49,829 nucleotides of DNA from Arenibacter palladensis (lineage in GTDB: Bacteria > Bacteroidota > Bacteroidia > Flavobacteriales > Flavobacteriaceae): contig NZ_FQUX01000014.1 of the NCBI RefSeq assembly GCF_900129275.1, positions 1-49,829 on the forward strand, in the 5' to 3' direction. The notes under the pieces are model-generated. The model did not search any database. It was given only the letters and a program-made list of their open reading frames with translations, and was not told where the DNA came from. Shown here piece after piece: positions 37,691 through 46,665 of the stretch. Every line of letters starts with the position of its first letter. The stretch's first letter is position 1. Position numbers and translations under genes: made by a program.

Positions 37691-39160
37691 TCAATAATCC
37701 TTGCCAGTAGCACTCATCACCTGTGAATCCTTCCATTGATTCCAATAAGCAACCATTTCTTTCAATTTTGTGGGCTGCTCATTTGCCAGATTACTATTTT
37801 CGCCCATATCACTCTCTATATTATAAAGGGCAAATTGCTCTCCATTATCATTACTATAAATCTTGTACTCATTGTCTATTAAGGCAGCCTGGCCCTGAAA
37901 ATCGAAGGCCAAGGGTTCCGTCCTACGCTTTACTTCACCTTTTACTATAGGCAACATATCCACACCATCATAAGGCCTTTTATTTTTACTAAGGTCCACT
38001 CCCAAAATATTGGCTATTGTGGGATAATAGTCGGATGTAAAACAAGGAACATCCACTGTTGTCCCCGATTTTATAATTCCTGGCCACTCCATAATACCAG
38101 GTACACGGATTCCTCCCTCATACAAACTTCTTTTCCTCCCTTTGAGCCCTTTGGTAAGGCCTTGGGTGCGTCCGGACACCGATTTTCCCTCGGGACCATT
38201 GTCACTGGTATAGAAGAGGACGGTATTTTCTTCAATGCCCAATTCCTTTAGTTTATCCCGTAGTCTCCCCACTTGTTTGTCCAAAGCGGTTAACACGCCA
38301 TAATAATGTTGCTGGTCTTCGGAAAGGTGGGCATACGGAGTTCTGTCTTCATCCCCTGCCAACACGGGCAAATGCGGGGTATGGAACCAAATAATACTCA
38401 AAAATGGTTTATTGGTCTTTACCGCATTTTCAATAAAGGGTATGGCCCTGTCCATAATTACCCTGGAGTCGTCCCCTTCCAAATTTTCTTTGGCAATTTG
38501 GCCCGGACCGGTCCAGTATGAGGTATTGAAAGGCTGCCCTTCTTTTAAAGCCCCATTGACGTCTCCAGAGGATTGTGGAGGGGTGATCATGGGATCCCAA
38601 GTAGGCACCTTGGATTCCGTCACAAAACTCACATTGAAACCATGATCCCAGGGCGGGGCATAATCCCCATCATACTTTTCCCTTCCTCCCCTATTGGCTT
38701 CCACAATATCGCGTGTCAGGGTTCCCAAATGCCATTTACCAAAATGCCCTGTAGTATAGCCCAAATCTTTGACCATTTCCCCTAAGGTAATTTCCTCTGG
38801 CTTTATATGGCCACAGTTGGCATGACAAATTCCATAGCGAAGGGGATGCCTGCCCGTCATTACACTTCCACGTGTTGGGGAACATACGGCCGAAGCTGAA
38901 TAGAAACGTTCAAAAACAGCTCCATTGGCAGCCATGGCATCCAAATTAGGAGTTTTAAGATGAGGATGGCCGTTATACGCTATATCTCCCCAACCCTGGT
39001 CATCGGCCATCAGTAGGATGATGTTGGGGGTTGGGTTTTCGGGTGGACTGGTTTCCTTTTTTTTCCGCCCTTCTGCGCAACCCAAAAACAAGCTTGCTGA
39101 AAATAGCCAACAAAAAATAAATACAAAGTTGCGCAATTTATGTAAGAACGTTTCCCCCAA
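37691..39160 (-). CDS. Sulfatase lipoprotein (S1 family, motif CSPTR)
   Basis: A 489-residue sulfatase, arylsulfatase-A-like in layout. The signal ends LFLGC with Cys28 as lipid acceptor. The metal-binding pair lies in LLMADDQGWGD (Asp53, Asp54). The maturation motif is C93-SPTR followed by GSVMTGRHPLRYG. GKWHLG and YTSDNGPEG carry the catalytic lysine/histidine and later metal ligands. It is the second sulfatase after susD, 37 bp downstream of the CAPTR sulfatase. The substrate is unknown. Outer-membrane or periplasmic anchoring is likely from the lipobox. Confidence 0.95.
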   Translation of the reverse strand: MGETFLHKLRNFVFIFCWLFSASLFLGCAEGRKKKETSPPENPTPNIILLMADDQGWGDIAYNGHPHLKTPNLDAMAANGAVFERFYSASAVCSPTRGSVMTGRHPLRYGICHANCGHIKPEEITLGEMVKDLGYTTGHFGKWHLGTLTRDIVEANRGGREKYDGDYAPPWDHGFNVSFVTESKVPTWDPMITPPQSSGDVNGALKEGQPFNTSYWTGPGQIAKENLEGDDSRVIMDRAIPFIENAVKTNKPFLSIIWFHTPHLPVLAGDEDRTPYAHLSEDQQHYYGVLTALDKQVGRLRDKLKELGIEENTVLFYTSDNGPEGKSVSGRTQGLTKGLKGRKRSLYEGGIRVPGIMEWPGIIKSGTTVDVPCFTSDYYPTIANILGVDLSKNKRPYDGVDMLPIVKGEVKRRTEPLAFDFQGQAALIDNEYKIYSNDNGEQFALYNIESDMGENSNLANEQPTKLKEMVAYWNQWKDSQVMSATGKDY

Positions 39161-39197
39161 TTTCTTATTGACCTTTAGATTTTTCGATAGATTTCAA

Positions 39198-41051
39198 TTA
39201 TAATTTCTCAATATAAACATAATAGGCCGGATGCACCCTATTGTCCTTATCTATTAGCTGTGCTTCCATATCGTATTTCCCTGCCGAAACCTTGGCGGTG
39301 AAGGACACTTCCTTCTGTCCCTTTTCCACTTTAGCAGATTGCTCTACGTCCGCAACATACAAATAAGCGTTTTCAAAATCCGATTTTACACTTGCCGGCA
39401 TTGTCCTATCCAGCTCCACTATTTTTTCCTGTGCGGGGAAAGTTGCGTTAATTTCCAATCCACTTTCCCTTGGAAATCTACATAGGCTAATTTTGTATTC
39501 CCCATCTTCCACGAATTCTATCTTCCATCTTCCAGTAGCCTGAACTGCACTTGCTGCCCCGTATTGATGCCACATACCGTTAAATTTCCCAGTTAACATA
39601 TCGTGCGCGGAAATTCGACTAGGATTTTCTTGCAGTGATCCTACTTTTATGTAGGCATATCTTTCGTTAACACCTTCATCCACAAAGGACTGCCACCATC
39701 TTTCGTAACCCTCTGCCAGTTTTTCAACCACCTCGGGGTGTTGATCTATTACATTCTTAGTTTGACTGCGATCCGTGTTCATGTTATAAAGTTCCGTTCC
39801 GTTAACGAACCTCCAGTTGTCATCCATAACAGAGTATTTTCTGTATTTTACCAAATTTTGAAGTCTTTGGGTATCTATATACAGCGTTCTATTGGGCCAA
39901 TTTTCGGCGTTATCATATAACAAAGGCTTAAGACTGGTGCCATCCAAGGGTTTCACAGGATTGAAATCGAGGCCTAGTACGTCTACAAAAGTAGGCAACA
40001 AATCATAGGCTGCGGCCAGTTTGTCTATGTCCTTACCTCCGGTAAGTTGTCCGTCCGGCCAGCGAATGAAGAGGGGCACCCTATGTCCACCTTCATATTC
40101 ACTCCCTTTACCTCCTCTTAAACCGGCATCGAAAACTTGATGCCCACCAGCAGTACCATTATCTGTCATAAAGATCAAGATAGTATTGTCCGCTATCTTC
40201 AACTCGTCCAACTTCTTTTCCAGCAACTTAAAATTGTCGTCTATATTGGTTATCATCCCATAAAAGCGTTGAAACTGCTCCTTAAGGCCATCTACTCCCT
40301 TATACATATCCAAATATTTCTTTGGAAGGTTTAATGGGCCATGGGGAGCATTGGTGGCAATGTAACAGAAAAATGGGTCGTTTTTATTTTCCTCTATAAA
40401 GTCCATAGCTTCTGAAAAGAAGACATCGGTACAGTAACCTTTGTATTTTTGAGTTTCCCCATTGTGCCAATAAGTATCGTCAAAATAATCGTTGCCCCAA
40501 TAGTCTGGTCCTTGGGTGATTCCTCCCCCACCATGCCTAACAACCTCATGAAAACCCCTATCTTCAGGGCGGTACGGATAATTATCCCCTAAATGCCACT
40601 TCCCGAACATTCCGTTGGTATAGCCATTTTGGGCCAACACTTGAGGTAAAATTACTTCGTCCTCAAACAGCAGTGAACGACCGGTTATGGTATGGAATAC
40701 GTTTATCCTATTGGTATGTCTACCGGTCATTATGGCTCCCCTTGTAGGAGCACAGGTGGTGGACACATGAAAATTGGTAAAGCGCACCGACTCCTTATAA
40801 AATGCATCTAGGTTAGGTGTCTTAATGTATGGGTTTCCATAGCAGCCCAAATCTCCCATACCCTGATCGTCTGTAATTACAATAATGACATTGGGTTTTT
40901 TCTTTTCTTGGCTTTGGGCCATTAAGCTTATTGGTATCACCAATGCTACCAAAACAAAAACCTTAAAATATCCTACCAGCGAACCTAACGGACGCAATTT
41001 GTCTATGACCATAATCCAACCTAATTTATTTTTGAACAATTTAGTTATCAT
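39198..41051 (-). CDS. Sulfatase with C-terminal beta-sandwich extension (motif CAPTR)
   Basis: A 617-residue sulfatase, over 100 residues longer than its neighbours. The first 13 residues precede a second ATG (M14), and the signal peptide core ends at LMAQ (44-46), so M14 (41012) may be the real start. There is no lipobox, so unlike the other four sulfatases it is probably soluble. The metal site is VITDDQGMGD (Asp61, Asp62) and the maturation motif is C100-APTR followed by GAIMTGRHTNR. FMTDNGTAGGHQ gives the later ligands. About residues 475-617 form an extra domain rich in alternating hydrophobic residues (GRWKIEFVEDGEYKISL), probably a beta-sandwich that binds substrate. It follows susD by 170 bp, separated by a stem-loop. 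Confidence 0.93.
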   Translation of the reverse strand: MITKLFKNKLGWIMVIDKLRPLGSLVGYFKVFVLVALVIPISLMAQSQEKKKPNVIIVITDDQGMGDLGCYGNPYIKTPNLDAFYKESVRFTNFHVSTTCAPTRGAIMTGRHTNRINVFHTITGRSLLFEDEVILPQVLAQNGYTNGMFGKWHLGDNYPYRPEDRGFHEVVRHGGGGITQGPDYWGNDYFDDTYWHNGETQKYKGYCTDVFFSEAMDFIEENKNDPFFCYIATNAPHGPLNLPKKYLDMYKGVDGLKEQFQRFYGMITNIDDNFKLLEKKLDELKIADNTILIFMTDNGTAGGHQVFDAGLRGGKGSEYEGGHRVPLFIRWPDGQLTGGKDIDKLAAAYDLLPTFVDVLGLDFNPVKPLDGTSLKPLLYDNAENWPNRTLYIDTQRLQNLVKYRKYSVMDDNWRFVNGTELYNMNTDRSQTKNVIDQHPEVVEKLAEGYERWWQSFVDEGVNERYAYIKVGSLQENPSRISAHDMLTGKFNGMWHQYGAASAVQATGRWKIEFVEDGEYKISLCRFPRESGLEINATFPAQEKIVELDRTMPASVKSDFENAYLYVADVEQSAKVEKGQKEVSFTAKVSAGKYDMEAQLIDKDNRVHPAYYVYIEKL

Positions 41052-41130
41052 TTTTTTTATTTTTTATGAAAATATTACCCATTCATGATACTATTTCATT
41101 TTAACCTAAATTCCTATTTTGAAACTTGTA

Positions 41131-41190
41131 AAACCCCGCTAAATGCGACCTACTCCAACAAAAGTCCTAAGGTCGACATATTTAGGGTTT
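41131..41190 (-). other. Stem-loop between susD and the first downstream sulfatase
   Basis: An imperfect inverted repeat with 20-nt arms (41131-41150 and 41171-41190) and a 20-nt loop. Paired blocks are AAACC/GGTTT, TAAAT/ATTTA and CGACC/GGTCG, with an internal mismatch. Only a short T run follows on the minus strand, so it is a weak terminator, a processing site or a 3'-end stabiliser for the susCD mRNA. Confidence 0.5.
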
Positions 41191-41221
41191 TCCACCTTAA
41201 AAATATCAAATTATCCTTAAA

Positions 41222-42727
41222 CTAATATCCAGGGTTCTGTACAAGGTTTTCATTGTTTCTCAATTCATCCGTAGGAATAGGGAACAATAATTCCCTGGCA
41301 GTAAGGGTAGGGCCATAAACAAATTTATGTCCAACAAAATCCTCAAAGTTTCCTGTAGTTACGTTCAAAGCCTTTCTTAGACGGACCATATCGAACCAGG
41401 TTACATTTTCGTAGCTCAACTCGTGCCATTTCTCTTTCCAAACCGCTTCCCTAAATTGCTCTTTGCTAAGTCCTGAATATTCAACCAGTTCGGCTCTTCT
41501 TCTGATTTTGTTCAAGGCCTCTTCGGTATCTATTGTAGGACCGGAAATCTCGTTCTGGGCCTCGGCATAAATTAAAAGTACCTCCGCATAGCGAATTAAG
41601 TCCCAATTAAGGTCACTACTAGCCGTTTCAAGATTGGCCACAATATCAAAATGTTTGTATAAAAAGTAGCCTCCCAGGACAACAGTTTCGTTCCTATCAA
41701 ATTTTGAAGTATAGGTGGTGTAGTAAAATTCCTTTTCTTCAACCCTTTTGTCACCAGCTTCATAGGACTGTATAAAATTCTGATTTGCATAAATGGCACC
41801 AGTCTGCTCAGAATACGCTGAGATATTCATATTATAAGGAATTATCAATGGTTGCCAATTTGATGGATCTACAAAAGCTTCATATTGTACCATAAAAATA
41901 TTCTCGCCAATATTATTGCTGGCCGGATCGTGAAGATCTGCATATGATGGAAATAGACTATATTGATCCGAATCGATTACTTCTTTAGCTTTGTCCGCGG
42001 CCTTTTTATAATATTCATTCCCTTTTTGCAGTGGATAGCCAGCCATGGTAAGATACACACTAGACAATAGGGATTTAACGGCACCCAAAGTAACTTTTCC
42101 CGTGGTATCGTTAATGGGCAATCCAGAAGCCTCTGCCAATGTAAGATCTTCCTCAATGGCTGCATAAATATTCTCGACAGATTCAGGAGATGCATAAAGA
42201 TTTTCCGAGCCCAGATCAATAGGATCTGTAATCAACGGCACGGAACCAAAAATTCTGACAAGGTTATAGTAATAATAGGCCCTTAAAAATCTGGCTTCAC
42301 CCATAAGTCTATTTTTCTTGGCTTCGTCCATAGCAATTTCCGGAATGTTTGCAATGGCCAAATTGGCATTGGCAATTCCTTTATAACTACTGTCCCAATA
42401 CGCTTTGCCATACGCATTATCCGAGGTATTGGTCAGGTTTCTAATAATATTGCTATTATCGGCCTGTCCCAAATCACTATCTGCAAGTCCCGTTGCAAAT
42501 TCCAACATTAGCCATGGGCTGCCACCATAACTACCACCTCTAACCGATCTTAAACTGGAATATATGGAAATAACAGCCGATTCGGCATGCTCGGCAGTCT
42601 CAAAATAACTTTCAGCCGTAATATTGGTGGGATCTGATTCCTCAAGAAAATCGGAACATCCTGTGCTAAGGAATAGTGAAAAGGCCATTGTAAATAACCC
42701 AAATCGTGTTTTTATAGAATTTTTCAT
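41222..42727 (-). CDS. SusD/RagB family outer-membrane lipoprotein
   Basis: Surface glycan-binding lipoprotein that caps the SusC transporter. The chosen ATG at 42727 gives 501 residues: MKNSIKTRFG and a signal ending FLSTGC, with Cys24 as lipid acceptor. An ATG 30 bp earlier would overlap the end of susC and add residues unlike a signal peptide. An AAAAAAG stretch before 42727 could serve as ribosome-binding site. The TPR-like SusD fold is shown by FLEESDPTNITAESYF near the N-terminus, RFLRAYYYYNLVRIFGSVPLI in the middle, and the C-terminal signature RRAELVEYSGLS, EKWHELSYENVTWFDMVRL and LLFPIPTDELRNN. It sits 16 bp after susC. Confidence 0.97.
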   Translation of the reverse strand: MKNSIKTRFGLFTMAFSLFLSTGCSDFLEESDPTNITAESYFETAEHAESAVISIYSSLRSVRGGSYGGSPWLMLEFATGLADSDLGQADNSNIIRNLTNTSDNAYGKAYWDSSYKGIANANLAIANIPEIAMDEAKKNRLMGEARFLRAYYYYNLVRIFGSVPLITDPIDLGSENLYASPESVENIYAAIEEDLTLAEASGLPINDTTGKVTLGAVKSLLSSVYLTMAGYPLQKGNEYYKKAADKAKEVIDSDQYSLFPSYADLHDPASNNIGENIFMVQYEAFVDPSNWQPLIIPYNMNISAYSEQTGAIYANQNFIQSYEAGDKRVEEKEFYYTTYTSKFDRNETVVLGGYFLYKHFDIVANLETASSDLNWDLIRYAEVLLIYAEAQNEISGPTIDTEEALNKIRRRAELVEYSGLSKEQFREAVWKEKWHELSYENVTWFDMVRLRKALNVTTGNFEDFVGHKFVYGPTLTARELLFPIPTDELRNNENLVQNPGY

Positions 42728-42743
42728 TTTTGTCTTTTTTAAA

Positions 42744-45700
42744 TTAGAATGTTGCATTCAACCCGATCATAAATACCCTAGGTTTTGGATATTGATCAAA
42801 ATTAACCTCTCCTTGTCCAAAAGTATTGTCGCTGGTTTGCACCTCAGGGTCATAACCTTGATATTTTGTACTAACAAAGAAGTTTTGTGCAGAAGTATAT
42901 ATCTTAAGTCTATTGAGTTTTATTTTTTCAGTCATTTCGGAAGGAAAATTATAGCCCAACAGAAGGTTTCTGCCCCTAATAAAAGACCCATCCTGGATCA
43001 TATGGGAAGTATCCAAGTTATCATAACCTGCGGACACTGGTCTCCACTGGGCAATTGGTGTATCCTGATTATCAGGGGTCCAACCATTCAGTACAGTGGA
43101 TAAGCTATTTGCAATACCCTGGCGATTTTCTTGTGGACGTGTCGTAATATACATGATATCATTACCATACTGGAATTGAAGATCTACCAACAATTCAAAA
43201 TTCTTATAACGGAAGGTATTGATAAAACTACCGTATCCATCCGGTATACCTTTCCCTATTATTGTACGGTCCGCCTGGTTGATAACCCCATCATTATTTC
43301 TGTCCTCTATTTTCACATCACCTGGCAGCCTAAAATATTTAGCTGCTTCCGCCTCTTCATCGGTTCCCCAAGTTCCCAGGTGAACCAATCCGAAAAACGA
43401 ACCTACAGGTTCCCCTTCCCTGATTATGGTACGGCTAGAGAATATGTCACTACCTCCAGACAGGGCAACCACTTTATTCTTGTTCATGGCGATATTGAAA
43501 TCGGTTTCCCATGAGAAATCCGTTGTCATTATATTCTTTGTATTCAAGGAATATTCGAATCCTTTATTTTCCATACTACCTATATTCCTAAATACCGAAG
43601 CATAACCACTACTGGTTGGTACCGGGGAATTTAAAAGCATATCCGTGGTCAACTTTCTATACACATCTGCCTCCATAGAAACCCTGCCATTAAAAAGACC
43701 CAGCTCTATACCGGCATCTACCTGTTCAGTTTTTTCCCATTGCAAGTTGGGGTTGGCCAACCTGTCTATACCAATACCATTTACTACGGCATTGTTAACT
43801 ACATAGGCATAGTTTCCAAGACCTGAAAGCGCACCATAAGCCGGAATTTCCGAGTTACCGGTAACACCATAACTAGCACGTAATTTAAGATTTGAAATTG
43901 CCGAAGATTCCCTTAGGAAATTTTCTTCGGACACTTTCCATGCCAATGCCGCCGAAGGAAAGAACGCGTATTTATTGGTAGCACCAAACTTTGATGAACC
44001 ATCTACACGCCCTGTAACCGTAAGTAAATATTTATTCAGCAAGCCGTAGTTTATTCTTCCAAAATAAGAATTAAGTCCATAGGCATATGCACTTGAACTC
44101 GGCGTACGTACCACAGAGCCTGCCCCCAAATTATCATAGGAGAAAAAATCATCCGAAAAATTTTGTGAACCAGCACTGAAAGTGGAACTGTTGACATGTT
44201 GCCATGAAATACCCAATAAACCTGTTAAGGAATGAATCTCGGCAATCTCCTTCTGATACGTTAAATAATTTTCGAACTGCCATGATAGATATTCGCTCAA
44301 TGACCTTGTGGCATAGCCGTTCGTATTAGTACCTATAAAACTTAGTTCCCTACCGGCATATTCATTAATTTTTTGGTCGATACTATTAACCCCCAAAGAC
44401 GTTCTTAGGTCCAATCCTTTGGCCAAAGTGATATTGGCAAAAATATTACCCAGCACAGTATTGGTTTTTAGGTATCTCTTGTATTCTTCTGCAACCCTTA
44501 CCGGATTGGGACCTCCTTCCATACCAGGGTAATCCGCATTACTGGCCCAGGTACCATCAGGATATTTAACGGGAATGATAGGAATATTTTCTATCATATT
44601 CCTTCCCACCCATGAAGCATGTATTACTCTTTCGTTTTGGTTATTATAGCTTAAACTACCGCCCACTTTTAACCAATCCTTAATGTTGGAGTCAAAAACA
44701 AAGCGCCCTGAATATCGCTTTAACCACGAATCCTTCATAATACCCTCTTCGTTCATATAACCCAAAAAGGCTCCATAACTACCTTTCTCGTTTCCTCCGG
44801 TAAAAGATAATTGATGATTTTGGGTAAATGCAGGTCTTGTAACTTCATCCTGCCAGTCTGTATCATAAATTGGATCTCCGTTGGCGTCGAACAATCTTGG
44901 ATCGTTCCGCTTTAAGGCAGGATCCGTATATTTACCGTTCGCAAAGCCAACAGCATCATATTTCTCTGCATTTTGGTAGGCTACCTCCTCGATCATTAAG
45001 AATTCCTCGGAATTAAGTACCCCAACTTTTTTGGCGAGCGTACCCAAACTATAGTAACTGTCATAACTGATTCTACCACCTGTATTGCTTCCTCTTTTAG
45101 TAGTAACCAAAACTACACCATTGGCACCTCTAGATCCATAAATGGCGGTTGCCGAGGCATCTTTTAATACTTCTACCGAAGCAATATCATTAGGATTGAT
45201 ATAATCGATAGGCGTACTATTGTCCGCAAGGCCCGTTGAAACCAGTATAACCCCATCTACAACGTATAAAGGATCATTGGCAAGACTTACCGATGAGTTT
45301 CCTCGGATTCTTATATTTGATTTCCCCCCTGGCCTACCGGAATTGATAGAAACACTTACTCCTGGCATTTTACCCGATAAGGATTGCGTAAGGTTTGCTG
45401 CGGGTCGCTCTTGAAGCTCTTCAGAGGAGACAGAACCTACAGCTCCTGTTAAATCACTTTTCTTTTGGGTTCCGTAACCTATCAGAACCACTTCATCCAA
45501 ACCTGCCGCACTTTCTTCCAAACTTACAGCAATGGTCGTTTGTCCATTAAGAGCAATTTCTTTAGTGGCATAGCCAATATAAGACACTACAAGGGTTGCA
45601 TTTTCATTGGATACTTCAATGGCAAAATTACCATCGAAATCTGCAGTAACACCGTTAGAGGTTCCTTTTTCAATGATGTTGGCCCCTGGCAAGGGTACAC

Positions 45701-45896
45701 CATCGGCATCCGTAATGGATCCGTTTATCTGCATTTGCAGCTCATCGCCAATCAATATGGATTCCACAGGCGTTAAAATCCCATTTAAATCCGTTTTTGC
45801 ATTTGCAAGAAACATGACCATGGAACATAAAAAGGTAGTCCATAGTACCTTTTGTGCAGGTTTAAAACCACACACTGGTTCATTCTTTCTTTTCAT
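42744..45896 (-). CDS. SusC/RagA family TonB-linked outer-membrane transporter
   Basis: A 1050-residue outer-membrane beta-barrel that imports oligosaccharides with its SusD partner, energised by TonB. After the signal sequence (about 1-33) comes a carboxypeptidase-like domain (about 55-130) with GSITDADGVPLPGANI. The SusC signature and TonB box region follow, DEVVLIGYGTQKKSDLTGAV, then the plug with PLYVVDGVI and DASATAIYGSRGANGVVLVTT, and the barrel to the end, closing in FMIGLNATF. There is no N-terminal STN signalling domain, so it is not expected to act through an anti-sigma factor. It heads the susC-susD-sulfatase operon, after a 769-bp spacer. Confidence 0.98.
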   Translation of the reverse strand: MKRKNEPVCGFKPAQKVLWTTFLCSMVMFLANAKTDLNGILTPVESILIGDELQMQINGSITDADGVPLPGANIIEKGTSNGVTADFDGNFAIEVSNENATLVVSYIGYATKEIALNGQTTIAVSLEESAAGLDEVVLIGYGTQKKSDLTGAVGSVSSEELQERPAANLTQSLSGKMPGVSVSINSGRPGGKSNIRIRGNSSVSLANDPLYVVDGVILVSTGLADNSTPIDYINPNDIASVEVLKDASATAIYGSRGANGVVLVTTKRGSNTGGRISYDSYYSLGTLAKKVGVLNSEEFLMIEEVAYQNAEKYDAVGFANGKYTDPALKRNDPRLFDANGDPIYDTDWQDEVTRPAFTQNHQLSFTGGNEKGSYGAFLGYMNEEGIMKDSWLKRYSGRFVFDSNIKDWLKVGGSLSYNNQNERVIHASWVGRNMIENIPIIPVKYPDGTWASNADYPGMEGGPNPVRVAEEYKRYLKTNTVLGNIFANITLAKGLDLRTSLGVNSIDQKINEYAGRELSFIGTNTNGYATRSLSEYLSWQFENYLTYQKEIAEIHSLTGLLGISWQHVNSSTFSAGSQNFSDDFFSYDNLGAGSVVRTPSSSAYAYGLNSYFGRINYGLLNKYLLTVTGRVDGSSKFGATNKYAFFPSAALAWKVSEENFLRESSAISNLKLRASYGVTGNSEIPAYGALSGLGNYAYVVNNAVVNGIGIDRLANPNLQWEKTEQVDAGIELGLFNGRVSMEADVYRKLTTDMLLNSPVPTSSGYASVFRNIGSMENKGFEYSLNTKNIMTTDFSWETDFNIAMNKNKVVALSGGSDIFSSRTIIREGEPVGSFFGLVHLGTWGTDEEAEAAKYFRLPGDVKIEDRNNDGVINQADRTIIGKGIPDGYGSFINTFRYKNFELLVDLQFQYGNDIMYITTRPQENRQGIANSLSTVLNGWTPDNQDTPIAQWRPVSAGYDNLDTSHMIQDGSFIRGRNLLLGYNFPSEMTEKIKLNRLKIYTSAQNFFVSTKYQGYDPEVQTSDNTFGQGEVNFDQYPKPRVFMIGLNATF

Positions 45897-46665
45897 TTTA
45901 AAGTTTTTAAGTTATTCAAGAATTCTAGTTGGTATTCAACTTTTCCGTAACCATTAGTTGGCGTTTAAAATTCAATGGACGGATAGTTGCACCATCGATA
46001 TTATTAACACTAAGCTGGTCATGGATTGAGTGTAATCAAATATAGTCTCCCACCACACCCCACATCTTGCTCATATCGCCCAATCATTTGCTCAGAACAT
46101 GCGTTCTAGAATAATAAAATTTAATTTTTTGATTTTTAACCTTTTACATGTAGTCCAGCGCACAGGCACACTTTGGAAAAGTCAGATAAAAACATGAATA
46201 AAAATCCAAAGGCATAGTATATGTACCATAGCTAAGAGCGATATCCGACCAATGGTCGAGGTAAACCATGTTCTCATTTTTTGGGTTGAAGTTATTTATA
46301 GAGGCAGGAGAGGGGTTACGTTTCACCCAATAAGTGAAATTTGAATGCTACAAAACTTGCCCGCCTGAACTCAACGTGCGGGCATGGGAATATTATCGGA
46401 AGATTCCTTCCGAAGCCTCATATGTTTTCCCTTAAGAAATTGACCGTACCTATTTTATTGCATAACAAGGAAAAAAGTCGGGTCCCATTATATGTCCTGA
46501 AAATCTGCATGGAAAAACCCATTAGGCACTCTATGGGCAAAGGTTAGAGGAGAGACTTTTAAACCGCTTTTTACCCTAACTAAAATATTTCATACCCATA
46601 GCACATTATACCTCCAGGCAATGATTTAGCATTGCAAAGTCCTGTTTCATTGCCAAAACTTATTC
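45897..46665. other. Upstream region of susC, 769 bp without a gene
   Basis: This region separates the DUF1080-sulfatase pair from susC. On the minus strand 46037-46044 reads TATATTTG, an exact TAnnTTTG match, giving a leader of about 140 nt before susC. Some 50 bp further upstream lies an imperfect palindrome, AGAAC-ATGC-GTTCT (46094-46107), a candidate regulator site. A GC-rich hairpin, TGCCCGC (46358-46364) with GCGGGCA (46378-46384), may end the upstream pair's transcript or be a dispersed repeat. Two short frames (46144-46326 minus, 46341-46547 plus) show no family resemblance. Confidence 0.45.
46037..46044 (-). promoter_or_regulatory. Candidate -7 element for susC
   Basis: TATATTTG on the minus strand fits TAnnTTTG exactly. 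The same octamer occurs at 33156-33163 before the DUF1553 operon and at 18124-18131. A -33 TTG is not at the normal distance. Confidence 0.35.

Noticed and set aside
46144..46547. Two short frames in the susC upstream region
   Set aside because: Neither matches any family I recognise, and promoter-like elements and hairpins occupy the region.
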